A DNA stretch of 64,000 bases, taken from assembly GCF_014696625.1 (NCBI RefSeq), contig NZ_JACJQL010000020.1, forward strand, positions 1 to 64,000. The letters are read 5' to 3'. This DNA comes from Nostoc parmelioides FACHB-3921 (GTDB lineage Bacteria > Cyanobacteriota > Cyanobacteriia > Cyanobacteriales > Nostocaceae). Below the pieces are notes generated by a model that was not told the DNA's origin, did no database searches, and saw only the letters and a program-made list of their open reading frames with translations. Of this stretch, positions 8,801 to 17,100 are shown in pieces. The position numbers and the translations under genes were made by a program. Every line of letters begins with the position of its first letter. Within the stretch, counting starts at the first letter, position 1.

Positions 8801-10691
8801 GACAGCATTTGTCATTCTGGAAACTTTACCTTTAACAGCTAATGGTAAAGTAGACCGTCGTGCTTTGCCTATACCTGATTTATCCCCAGTCACCACCACC
8901 ACAACCGCACCCCGAACACCTATAGAACAACAATTAATTAATATTTGGACTCAGGTTTTAGGGGTAGAATCTATCGGCATTCACGATAACTTCTTTAGAC
9001 TGGGTGGTGATTCAATTTTAGCCATTCAAGCAGTAGCCAAAGCGAATCAACAAGGCTTGGCTTTACGTCCCCGGCAGATGTTCCAATATCAAACAGTGGC
9101 AGAACTAGCAGCCATTGTGGACACTGATACCACATTATCTAGTGAGCAAACACCAGTCACAGGGGAAGTTCCTCTAACTCCTATTCAGCAATGGTTCTTT
9201 GAGCAAAATCTAGTAGATGCACATCATTGGAATCAAGCCATTCTTTTAGAAGTACACCAATCTCTCAACCCTGATTACTTACGGCAAGCATTAGATCAAC
9301 TATTAGCACACCATGATGGATTGCGATCGTGCTTCCAAGAAACCCCCGACGGTTGGCGACAATTTGTAGCAGACATCAATCAATTACATAATACGCAGAA
9401 ACCTAACCCCCAACTCCTTTCCTACAAGGGAAGGGGAGAAATCAAAGCCTCTCTCCCTGTGGGGGAGAGGTACTCTAGCGAGAAGCCGCTCCGCGTCTTT
9501 GGAGAGGGGTTTTATTATTTTGATATGTCAGAATTAGCAATTCTCACCCCAGAAAAAGTATCAGACACAATAGCTAATATTGCCAATAATTTACAAGCCA
9601 GTCTCAACCTAGAAACACCCCCATTGCTACGTGTCGCCTATTTTGACTGTGGTAAACAGCAAAATCATCGCTTACTCCTCATTTTCCACCACTTAATTAT
9701 TGATGGCATTTCCTGGCGGGTATTTTTAGAAGATTTGCAACTAGCCTACCAACAACTTAGCCAAAGTCAGCAAATCCAACTCCCACCCAAAACCACATCC
9801 TATCAACAGTGGGCAAATAAACTACAAGAATATACCTGGAGTGCCGATTTACAAACAGCCTTCAATTATTGGACATCTCCCACTTGGCAACAAATCCCAC
9901 CTCTCCCCGTAGATTATGCCCCAGGTTCTAACAAAATGGCAGATGTAGACACCTATTCTACATTTCTCAGCGTCACAGATACCCAAAACCTCCTGCAACA
10001 AGTTCCTCACGCCTACCGCACTCAAATTAATGATGTTTTATTAACAGCCTTAGCCTTAGCCTTCCAAACATGGACGGGTGAAAGTCGCTTATTAGTAGAA
10101 CTAGAAGGACATGGTAGAGAAGATTTGTTTCCAAGTATTAATTTATCTAGAACAATGGGTTGGTTTACCAGCCTATTCCCGGTATTATTAGATATATATC
10201 CCTCTGCCGATCTAGGGATTTCCCTCAAAGCAGTCAAAGAGCAACTACGGCAAATTCCCAACCGAGGAATTAGCTACGGGTTGTTGCGTTATTTAGCATC
10301 CCCAACAATTCGAGACACTCTTAAAGCAATACCCTTACCACAAGTCAGATTTAACTATTTAGGACAATCTGACCAAATTTTCTCGGAAAATTCACTCTTT
10401 ACCCCAGCCAGTGAATCTATCGGACATAGCCGTAGTTCTAGAGGGAAACGTAACACTCTGATTGAAATTAACAGTATCGTCACAGGAGGAAAACTGCGAT
10501 GTGATTGGACGTACAGCAAACAACTGCATCATCACCAAACCATCGTCACCTTAGCAGACAACTATCAACAAATATTACATTCATTAATTCAGCATTGCCT
10601 CACCCCTGAAGTTAGCGGCTTTACTCCCTCCGACTTCCCGCAAATGGATTTCAGTCAAGATGAATTAGATAAGTTGTTGGGAGAGTTATAA
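2823..10691 (+). CDS. NRPS, two modules: C-A(Gly)-PCP-C-A(Ala)-PCP-E
   Basis: Domains by rough residue: C1 20-450, A1 475-985, PCP1 near 1014, C2 1079-1510, A2 1531-2010, PCP2 near 2054 (LGGDS form typical before epimerases), E 2117-2560. The A1 code is read as DILQLGLIWK (glycine) and A2 as DLFNNALTYK (alanine). The E domain keeps HHLIIDG and so would give D-Ala. C1 carries HHIITDYWS and C2 HHIIADAWS: both keep the HHxxxD catalytic core but lack the final glycine. Repeats are read in frame at five places: heptads in A1 and A2 before A3 and before A7, an extragenic repeat inside C2 (near residue 1226), and a roughly 110-bp repeat inside E (residues about 2193-2230). The C-terminus (SQDELDKLLGEL) resembles a short docking helix. 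Length is normal for seven domains. Confidence 0.92.
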   Translation: MNISTSQKRELLAKLLQQKATKQHFPLSFAQKRLWFLDKLQPGLSVYNLPAALRLTGNLDVTRLEQSLQSIVLRHEILRTSFTVINDEPVQNIAANVKLNLPVINLRELSPENQASQVIQQAKLLTEQPFQLTEPPLLRVALLQLSDTEFVLILVMHHIITDYWSFRVLVRELISLYQGQTLAKLPIQFADFATWQQKWLQSEARNNQLFYWEEQLKNYPRELSLPTDYPRKAIQTFKGARLFFTLSSELSEQLRQLSQQHNATLFMTLLTAFNILLYRYSGQDDILVGSTVTSRDRPEIANLIGLFVNNLIFRTNLSKKTSFIALLNQVKETVLGALSHQDLPFEDLVEQLQPERNLSQNPLFQVMFVLHNTPNQTTNLPGLKIEPLETEHSTSRFDISLDMYETPSSLRGTWEYSTELFEQATIEKLNEHFQTLLFGIIANPAQSINELRLLTVKEQNLITEWNDTFTEIPELTVYELFSQQVTKTPDKIAVLFGNKSLTYQQLEQEANHLAAYLENIGVQAETRVGICCDRSLEMVISLLAVHKAGGAYVPLDPGYPQERLQFIINDSQISILLTQTSLLNNLPKLSAAIICLDAIRQSTVNSQQSTVNCQQLLPSPPYTPPHPNQLAYLIYTSGSTGTPKGVQILHRSLSNFLTAMSKAPGLTAADNLLAVTTLAFDIAALEIFLPLIVGACLVLVERDVTLDGERLAQAIAQHQITVMQATPATWRLLLASGWRGKPDLKILCGGEALDNTLAQQLLSCTQEVWNLYGPTETTIWSAAQKLTPYEPVTIGHPIANTQFYVLDEHLQPVPIGVPGELYIGGAGVARGYWQRPELTTERFLSQQSTVNSQQSTINTLYKTGDRVRYLPDGKLEYLGRLDYQVKIRGFRIELGEIEAVLAQHPQISQAVVTVREDEPGEQRLVAYIVPNSQDVGSNDLQQFLASKLPKYMIPGVFVTLTALPLTPNGKVDRKALPIPNTQPQVNETRRTPTEEVLASIWATVLGVESVGIEDNFFDLGGHSLLATRLISQVRQVFGVELPLRHLFESPIIADLARTITESHHEINPILPIPRTGNLPLSFAQQRFWILSQLEPDSPFYNIPLAVQIRGNIDLDSLQCSFAEVVQRQEILRSHFLNVDGQPVLRIADVCDVQIPVIDLQGLPEFEQQQQVQELARTQAQQPFDLAGLLWRVRLVRLGEGNQVLLLTLHHIIADAWSLGLLVREISHAEAQRRREEEEKRIQYVDFAFWQREWLQGRVLEEHLEYWRGQLESAPVMLELPTDYPRPAVQSFRGAVYGFGLSAELTQGLQGLSRRYHSTLFMTLLAVWNVLLYRYSGDDDIVVGSPVANRNRVETEGLIGCFANTLALRTDLSGNPSFAGLLERVRATALGAYAHQDLPFEQLVDVLQPVRSLSHSPLFQVMLVLQNLPLSELDMGEVQWQVIEADSGTAKFDLTWFVSETAQGLSCKLEYNTDLFAETTIKRLAGHLETLLAAVVLNPEQHINELPLLTTVEQQQLAQWNATQRQYPQQCLHELFEAQVTHTPEKIAVIWGEEQLTYQELNTKANQLASHLQSLGVQPETPVGICVDRSLDMIIGLLAILKAGGAYVPLDPTYPQARLAFIIEDAQMQVLLTQQKQLTKLPPLEIPIVSLDSQQSTVNSQQSTVNSQPSNLAYIIYTSGTTGIPKGVAITHQSPVTLMYWAREIYSPAELTGVLASTSICFDLSVFEIFVPLSWGGCVILADNALQLPELPATVQVTLINTVPSAARELLRLNGIPATVQTVNLAGEPLPKSLVDELYQQSTIEKVYNLYGPSEDTTYSTFALIPRNSPQAPTIGKPIANTQVYILDQNLQPVPIGVPGEIYLSGAGLARGYWKRPELTAEKFINQQSTVNSQQSTVNTLYKTGDRARYLPDGNIEYLGRFDHQVKLRGFRIELGEIEAVLNQHPEVTQAIAIVRNDTPEHSRLVAYVVPKSHIEAAELRQFLAAKLPAYMLPTAFVILETLPLTANGKVDRRALPIPDLSPVTTTTTAPRTPIEQQLINIWTQVLGVESIGIHDNFFRLGGDSILAIQAVAKANQQGLALRPRQMFQYQTVAELAAIVDTDTTLSSEQTPVTGEVPLTPIQQWFFEQNLVDAHHWNQAILLEVHQSLNPDYLRQALDQLLAHHDGLRSCFQETPDGWRQFVADINQLHNTQKPNPQLLSYKGRGEIKASLPVGERYSSEKPLRVFGEGFYYFDMSELAILTPEKVSDTIANIANNLQASLNLETPPLLRVAYFDCGKQQNHRLLLIFHHLIIDGISWRVFLEDLQLAYQQLSQSQQIQLPPKTTSYQQWANKLQEYTWSADLQTAFNYWTSPTWQQIPPLPVDYAPGSNKMADVDTYSTFLSVTDTQNLLQQVPHAYRTQINDVLLTALALAFQTWTGESRLLVELEGHGREDLFPSINLSRTMGWFTSLFPVLLDIYPSADLGISLKAVKEQLRQIPNRGISYGLLRYLASPTIRDTLKAIPLPQVRFNYLGQSDQIFSENSLFTPASESIGHSRSSRGKRNTLIEINSIVTGGKLRCDWTYSKQLHHHQTIVTLADNYQQILHSLIQHCLTPEVSGFTPSDFPQMDFSQDELDKLLGEL
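4621..4667 (+). repeat. CAGTCAA heptad repeat with inverted half, in frame before A3
   Basis: Tandem AGTCAAC units switch to the opposite orientation (ACTGTCA) partway, so the run is self-complementary. It is read as QSTVNSQQSTVN in the A1 loop before the A3 motif. Confidence 0.9.
5354..5397 (+). repeat. CAGTCAA heptad repeat, in frame before A7 of A1
   Basis: Roughly six 7-base units, giving two rounds of the heptapeptide SQQSTVN directly before YKTGD. Confidence 0.9.
6498..6533 (-). repeat. Interspersed CTCTGCG repeat inside the C2 domain
   Basis: Antisense copy of the same repeat that fills the intergenic gaps of this cluster, read in frame as HAEAQRRREEEE shortly after the HHIIAD motif. 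It forms a charged insertion in the condensation fold. Confidence 0.85.
7775..7824 (+). repeat. CAGTCAA heptad repeat, in frame before A3 of A2
   Basis: About seven units encoding two SQQSTVN rounds, at the equivalent position to the 4621 run in the preceding A domain. Confidence 0.9.
8477..8517 (+). repeat. CAGTCAA heptad repeat, in frame before A7 of A2
   Basis: Nearly identical to the run at 5354 and at the same protein position, just before YKTGD. Confidence 0.9.
9401..9513 (+). repeat. About 110-bp palindromic cyanobacterial repeat inside the E domain
   Basis: The DNA has complementary purine- and pyrimidine-rich blocks (CTCTCCC/GGGAGAGG type) like multicopy extragenic elements of Nostoc genomes. 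It is read in frame as roughly 37 residues (KGRGEIK, PVGERYS, GEGFYYF) between conserved E-domain segments, and is absent from ordinary E domains. Confidence 0.7.
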
Positions 10692-10794
10692 TACCAATTC
10701 AAAATTCAAAATTCAAAATTCAAAATTAAGAAAGTCAGATTTGCTTTGGATTTTAAGGTTTTGGATGTGTTACTTGGTTTTTGAGAATTGGTAT
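10691..10794 (+). mobile_element. About 104-bp MITE-like element with 10-bp perfect terminal inverted repeats
   Basis: It begins ATACCAATTC (10691-10700) and ends GAATTGGTAT (10785-10794), an exact inverted pair. A CAAAATT heptad run occupies the left side. It starts right after the NRPS stop codon and has no coding capacity. Confidence 0.65.
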
Positions 10795-10810
10795 AAGAGG
10801 AGTTTTTTTG

Positions 10811-10867
10811 AAACGCAAAGGTACGCAGAGTTCTCTTACTCTCTGTGTCTCTGCGCCTCTGCGTGAG
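10811..10867 (+). repeat. Interspersed ACGCAAAG/CTCTGCG repeat pair before the Ser-module gene
   Basis: Two opposed copies separated by a short CT-rich spacer can form a hairpin just upstream of ATG 10909. Confidence 0.7.
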
Positions 10868-10908
10868 CCTAATTAAATATTTGCATCACAACATCAAAAC
10901 CAAAAATC

Positions 10909-13900
10909 ATGCAACCTGTGGATAAACGCAAAAATATAGAAAATATCTATCCTTTATCTCCTATGCAGCAGGGAATGCTGTTTCATACCTTGCTAACCCC
11001 CCAAGCAGGGGTATATGTCCCACAGATTTGCTTGCATCTGGAAGGAACACTAGATATAAATGCCTTAAAAACTGCATGGAATCAAGTTGTAATTAACCAT
11101 CCAGCTTTACGCACAGCCTTTTATTGGGAACAGAGAGATAAACCTTTTCAAGTTGTATTTAAACAAGTAGAAATTCCTTGGAAAGTTTTAGATTGGCAGA
11201 CAATATCTGAGGCAGAACAGCAAGTAGAATTAGAGAAGTTTTTTGAGAGCGATCGCATTTCATCTTTCGACCTCAAAACCCCCCCATTAATACGTTTAAC
11301 CCTAATTCAATTATCAGCAACTAAATATATTCTTATCTGGACACAACATCATTTAATTCTCGATGGTTGGTCATCAGCATTAGTAATTAAAGAAGTATTT
11401 CAAAATTATTATAATTCCCCTTCTTATTATCCTAATTCCCGCCCTTACGGTGACTACATCGCCTGGTTACAACAACAAGATAAAATCGCCGCCAAAACAT
11501 TCTGGCAAAAACAACTTGCAGGATTTACTACACCCACTGTCATACAACGATTTCCCCACAGAGAAAACAAAAACCTCACACCCCAAGAACAAACCCGCAG
11601 CCTCACCCCCAATCAAACAACTGCTTTGCAAAAATGGGCAAAACAGCAACTATTAACCCTGAATACTCTCTTACAGGGTGCTTTTGTTTTATTATTAAGC
11701 CGCTATTGCAACACCACCGATGTAGTCTTTGGTGCAACCTCATCAGGACGACCCGCAACCCTAGCCGGTGTAGAGTCAATGGTGGGATTATTTATCAATA
11801 CTTTGCCGGTGCGGGTGCAGGTATCACCCACAGATAATTTAATTGAGTGGTTGCAAAAATTACAAGCGCAACAAGCAGAAGCTCTAGAATATGAATATAC
11901 ATCACTCTTAGAAATTCAAGAATGGAGCGAACTTGCACCAGGAACTTCATTATTTGACAGTATTTTAGTATTTGAAAATTATCCCGTTGATACATCGGGA
12001 ATTTCAGGAAACCAAGATTTACGTATTATTGATATTCAATCTTTAGAATGGACAAGTTTTCCTTTAACGATGTTGGTTTCTGTAGGAAATCAATTGTCAT
12101 TAAAAGTAAAATATGACCGCAACAGATTTACAGATAATGTCATTACTCAATTATTAGAACATTTCTGTAATTTGTTATTAGGAATGAGTGAACCAGGGCA
12201 AACAATAGGAAACCTACCTTTATTAACTCAGCGAGAGTATGAAACTATCCACAAATGGAATCAAACAGAAGCATATTATCCCCTAGAATGTATTCATCAC
12301 CAATTTGTAGCCCAGGTAGAAAGAACACCCGATGATGTTGCTGTGGTGTTTGAGGGAGAACAACTTACTTATAAAGAATTAAATCAACGTGCTAATCAAT
12401 TAGCTCATTATTTGCAAACCTGGGGAGTACAACCAGAAACACCTGTTGGGATTTATATTGAACGTTCCTTAGAAATGGTCATTGGGATTTTAGGTATCCT
12501 CAAAGCTGGGGGTTGTTATGTTCCTCTTGACCCCGCTTACCCTGCATCTAGGTTGACATATATTATTAATGAAACTCAAGTACCTGTAGTATTAACTCAG
12601 GAGAGTTTATTAGAAAAATTGCTAGGGTTTACCTCTCCCCAAGCCTCCAGCAAAGTATTGAATAAAACCTTGTGCTTATGCTTAGATACAGATTGGCAGG
12701 AAATCACCCAGAAACCTGACAATAATCCCATCACAAATGTTAATCATGAAGATGCAATTTATATTATCTATACCTCTGGTTCTACAGGCACACCCAAGGG
12801 TGTAATTAACACCCATCACGGTGTGAGTAATAGATTGTATTGGATGCAGCAACAGTATGGTTTACAAATAGGAGAAGCTGTTTTACAAAAAACGCCTTTT
12901 AGTTTTGATGTCTCAGTGTGGGAATTTTTCTGGACATTACTAAATGGTGGTCGTTTAGTGATGGCTAAACCAGGAGGACATCAAGATCCAAATTATTTAT
13001 TAGAAATTATTGCACAGCACAAAATTACGACATTACACTTTGTGCCGACGATGTTAGGAGTATTTTTAGAAACACCAAATTTAAATGAACGTTGTCGCAG
13101 TTTGAAGCGAGTAATTTGTAGCGGTGAAGCTTTATCAATAGAAATTAAAAATCGTTTCCTCCAGCATTTGGATGCAGAATTACATAATTTATATGGGCCG
13201 ACAGAAGCCGCAATTGATGTCACCTACTGGCAATGTCAGCCTAATAATAATTTACATACAGTACCCATCGGTCGTCCAATTACTAATACCCAAATTTACC
13301 TTTTAAATGATTATTTACAACCAGTACCTTTAGGTATTCCAGGTGAAATTTACATCGGTGGCGTAGGAGTCGCCAGAGGTTATTGGCAGCGTCCAGATTT
13401 AACGGCGAAAAGATTTATTAATCAACAGTCAACAGTCAACATTCTCTACAAAACAGGCGACCTTGCCCGCTATTTGCCTGATGGTAATTTAGAATATTTG
13501 GGGCGATTAGATAATCAGGTGAAAATTCGGGGTTTAAGGATTGAATTAGGGGAGATTGAAGCGGTACTTCATCAACATTCTGATGTGCAGCAAGCGGTGG
13601 TGATTTTAGACTTGAAACAAGCTGATAATCAGCGTTTGGTGGCTTATATTGTTAGGAAAAGCAAGAGCGCAGAATCAGAAACTTTCACCAGCGAATTACA
13701 GAAACTTCTCACATCTCAATTACCAGAGTATATGCTACCGTCTGTATTTGTGGTGTTGTCAGAATTACCTCTGTTACCTAACGGTAAAATCAATCGTCAA
13801 GCTTTACCTGCACCGGAAACTGTACGTCATACAAATCAATCTTATGTTGCACCGCGTAATTCTACAGAAACAATTATCGCTAACATTTTGGCGGATGTGT

Positions 13901-14142
13901 TGCGGTTAGAACGTGTGGGAGTAGATGAAAACTTCTTTGAATTGGGGGGAAATTCCCTCTCAGCAATTCGGGTGACATCACGACTCAGAGAAGCTTTTCA
14001 ATTGGATTTACCTTTACATAGTGTATTTGAAAAACCCACAATTGCCGGACTTGCAGAACGAATTATGATTCTGCAACAGAGTATTCAACAAATGCAAACT
14101 ACCCCATCTGAACAATCAGGCCGTCAGGAGATTTCGCTATGA
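10909..14142 (+). CDS. NRPS module: C-A(Ser)-PCP
   Basis: Domains: C at about 15-440 with HHLILDGWS near residue 147, A at about 457-970, and PCP with FFELGGNSLSAIR near 1007. The C domain opens with YPLSPMQQGMLFH, typical of DCL condensation domains that accept a D-configured donor. That fits the epimerase ending the previous protein. The A code is read as DVWHISLIDK, close to the known serine code DVWHLSLIDK. There is no Cy domain, so Ser is predicted to stay unheterocyclised. A short heptad run (13421-13440) codes for QQSTVN just before YKTGD. The gene ends in an ATGA overlap with the next gene, so the two are probably translationally coupled. No thioesterase or reductase is present. Confidence 0.9.
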   Translation: MQPVDKRKNIENIYPLSPMQQGMLFHTLLTPQAGVYVPQICLHLEGTLDINALKTAWNQVVINHPALRTAFYWEQRDKPFQVVFKQVEIPWKVLDWQTISEAEQQVELEKFFESDRISSFDLKTPPLIRLTLIQLSATKYILIWTQHHLILDGWSSALVIKEVFQNYYNSPSYYPNSRPYGDYIAWLQQQDKIAAKTFWQKQLAGFTTPTVIQRFPHRENKNLTPQEQTRSLTPNQTTALQKWAKQQLLTLNTLLQGAFVLLLSRYCNTTDVVFGATSSGRPATLAGVESMVGLFINTLPVRVQVSPTDNLIEWLQKLQAQQAEALEYEYTSLLEIQEWSELAPGTSLFDSILVFENYPVDTSGISGNQDLRIIDIQSLEWTSFPLTMLVSVGNQLSLKVKYDRNRFTDNVITQLLEHFCNLLLGMSEPGQTIGNLPLLTQREYETIHKWNQTEAYYPLECIHHQFVAQVERTPDDVAVVFEGEQLTYKELNQRANQLAHYLQTWGVQPETPVGIYIERSLEMVIGILGILKAGGCYVPLDPAYPASRLTYIINETQVPVVLTQESLLEKLLGFTSPQASSKVLNKTLCLCLDTDWQEITQKPDNNPITNVNHEDAIYIIYTSGSTGTPKGVINTHHGVSNRLYWMQQQYGLQIGEAVLQKTPFSFDVSVWEFFWTLLNGGRLVMAKPGGHQDPNYLLEIIAQHKITTLHFVPTMLGVFLETPNLNERCRSLKRVICSGEALSIEIKNRFLQHLDAELHNLYGPTEAAIDVTYWQCQPNNNLHTVPIGRPITNTQIYLLNDYLQPVPLGIPGEIYIGGVGVARGYWQRPDLTAKRFINQQSTVNILYKTGDLARYLPDGNLEYLGRLDNQVKIRGLRIELGEIEAVLHQHSDVQQAVVILDLKQADNQRLVAYIVRKSKSAESETFTSELQKLLTSQLPEYMLPSVFVVLSELPLLPNGKINRQALPAPETVRHTNQSYVAPRNSTETIIANILADVLRLERVGVDENFFELGGNSLSAIRVTSRLREAFQLDLPLHSVFEKPTIAGLAERIMILQQSIQQMQTTPSEQSGRQEISL
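13421..13440 (+). repeat. Short CAGTCAA heptad repeat before A7 of the Ser A domain
   Basis: Two to three units, encoding QQSTVN, at the same loop as the longer runs in the other modules. Confidence 0.85.
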
Positions 14143-17100
14143 AAACTATTGAAAAATTTCTGGCACACCTTTACAGCCTCGATGTTAAATTGTGGGTAGA
14201 AGATGCTAATTTACGGTGTAGTATTCCTGAAGATGTGCTGACGGATGAACTGACTGGAGAATTGCGATCGCGCAAATCTGAAATCATCACTTTTTTACGT
14301 CAAGCTAAGTCATATACAAATTATACACAAGCAATTACCCCAGCACCACGTAACGGCAACCTACCTCTGTCTTTTGCTCAACAAAGGTTGTGGTTTTTAG
14401 AACAATTACAACCTGATAGTTATACTTATAATTTACCGACAGCAGTCAGATTGACGGGGATTTTGGATGTGGGATTGTTAGAGCGATCGCTCAATACTAT
14501 TATCCAACGTCATGAGGTACTACGCACAAACTTCAAAACTGTAGATGGTAATCCTGTTTTAGATATTCAGCCGAGTGTTACCCTTCCCCTAAATGTTATT
14601 GATTTACAAAATTTTAACCCCATAGAACAAGATGAAAAAGTTAGCCACCTCGCCTTAAAAGAAGCACAAACACCCTTTGATTTAGCCACAGATGTATTAT
14701 TACGGGTGAAAATTCTCCAACTAGCTAAAGATGAAAACGTAGTTTTATTTACCATGCACCACATCATATCTGATGGTTGGTCAATGGAGATTTTAGTTAA
14801 AGAGTTCGCAACCCTTTATACTGCTTTTAGTGCCAATCAACCATCACCCTTACCAAAGTTAGCAATTCAGTACGTTGATTTTGCAATTTGGCAAAGACAA
14901 TGGTTACAAGGAGAAGTTTTAGAAACCCAACTAGACTACTGGCGACAACAGTTAGGCGGTATCCTCCCAGTATTACAATTACCCACCGACTACCCCCGTG
15001 GAAGAGTGCAAACATTTCGGGGTGCAATTGAGTCTTTTTCTCTTTCTCCTCAATTGAGTCAAGGTATTATCAACCTCGCAAAAAATGCAGGTGTCACCCC
15101 CTTTGTTACCCTCCTCACAGCTTATAAAATCCTCCTACACCGCTACACCGGACAAACAGATATACTTGTCGGGACTCCCGTAGCGAATCGCCATCGTCGG
15201 GAAATTGAAGGTTTAATTGGCTTTTTTGTCAACACATTGGTATTGCGGACAAATTTAGCAGGTAATCCCAGCTTTCAGGAATTATTACAGCAGCTAAGAA
15301 CGACTACTTGGCAAGCTTATGATTATCAAGATATACCTTTTGAGAAATTAGTAGAAGTTCTACAACCAGAAAGAGATTTAAGTTTTAATCCACTATTTCA
15401 GGTAAAATTCCGGTTAGAAAATGCCCCTACAGAAAAATTAGAATTACCGGGATTAACTATCACACCTATAAATCGTACAGAAGCCAGTGCCAAACTAGAT
15501 TTAAGTTTGGATATGTACGAAACATCAGAGGGTTTTGTCGGTGCATTTGAATATAACCGAGATTTGTTTGCACCAGAAACAATTAACCGCATGATAGGAC
15601 ATTTTCAGACTTTATTAACAGCGATTGTTGAAAAATCAGAAAAAAAGATTTCCGAATTACCATTACTGACAGAAAGTGAAAAGCAAACTATTCTTATTGA
15701 TTGGAATCAAACCCAAGTAGAGTTTCCCAGTTATTTAAATTTTCAAGACTTATTTGCAACGCAGGTAGAAAAGACACCAGATGCGGTAGCGATTATCTTT
15801 GACAATCAGTCTCTTACTTACAAAGAACTGAATCAAAAAAGTAATCAACTTGCTCATTACCTCAAACAAAAAGGGGTGAAACCAGAAGTAATTGTGGGAT
15901 TATGTGTAGAGCGTTCCCCATTAATGATCATCGCTTTACTTGGTATTCTCAAAGCTGGTGGCGCATATCTCCCCCTCGACCCCAATTATCCCCCAGAACG
16001 CCTAGCGTATATGCTGGGTGATTCCAAAGTACAGATTTTGTTAACAGAAACAAGTCTGAAAGTTACCACTTCTTCAAGCTACGAAATAATTTATCTAGAC
16101 ACCGACTGGGAAACAATTTCTCAATGCAGTATAGAAAACCCAAAAAGTGAAGTTACACCAGAAAATTTAGCTTATTTAATTTACACCTCCGGTTCTACTG
16201 GTACACCAAAAGGAGTTTTAATCCCCCACATCGGTTTAACGAACCTCACACAACATAAGATACAAGTTTGTGATGTTTATCCCGGTGATTGTGTACTGCA
16301 ATTTTTCTCCCTCAGCTTTGATGCTTCCATCCCCGAAATCATCATGGCTTTGGGAAGCGGTGCAAAACTGTGTCTAGCCAAATTAGAATCTTTACTACCA
16401 GGCGAAACCTTATTACAACTGCTACGAGAGAACGCAGTTACTCACATAACTATCACCCCCTCAGCTTTATCCCTACTCCCCTCAGCAGATTTACCACATC
16501 TGCGAATGGTACTCGTAGGAGGTGAAGCACCATCCCCCGAATTAATCGCCAAATGGTCAACCGGAAGACGTTTTATCAACGCCTACGGCCCTACAGAAGT
16601 TACAGTTAACGCCAGCATGGTACTTTGTGGTAACGGTCATCCCCTATTACCTACCATTCGTCCCAGTGCCAACAAACAACTATATATATTAGATAATTAT
16701 CTACAACCCGTCCCCATCGGCGTAATTGGCGAACTCTACATTGGTGGGATAGGTTTAGCGCGAGGCTATTTAAATCGCCCAGATTTAACAACCCAAAGAT
16801 TTATTCCCAACCCATTTAATCAGTTAACAGTCAACAGTCAACAGTCAACAGTCAACAGTAATTCCAGACTCTATAAAACAGGTGACTTAGCTTGTTACTT
16901 ACCTGATGGTCGAATCAAACTGTTAGGAAGGGTTGATAACCAAGTCAAAATTCGTGGTTTTCGCATTGAACCGCAAGAAGTGGAAACCGTATTATGTCAA
17001 CATCCTGGGGTACGTGCGGGAGTAGTAATTGTCCGCGAAGACAAACCAGGAGAAAAGCGTTTAGTCGCCTACATCGTTCCCAATGAGGAAGCAGGGGAGC

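Noticed and set aside
9401..9513. Assembly artefact or frameshift in the E domain
   Set aside because: The frame stays open and conserved E-domain sequence continues on both sides, so an in-frame repeat insertion explains it better.
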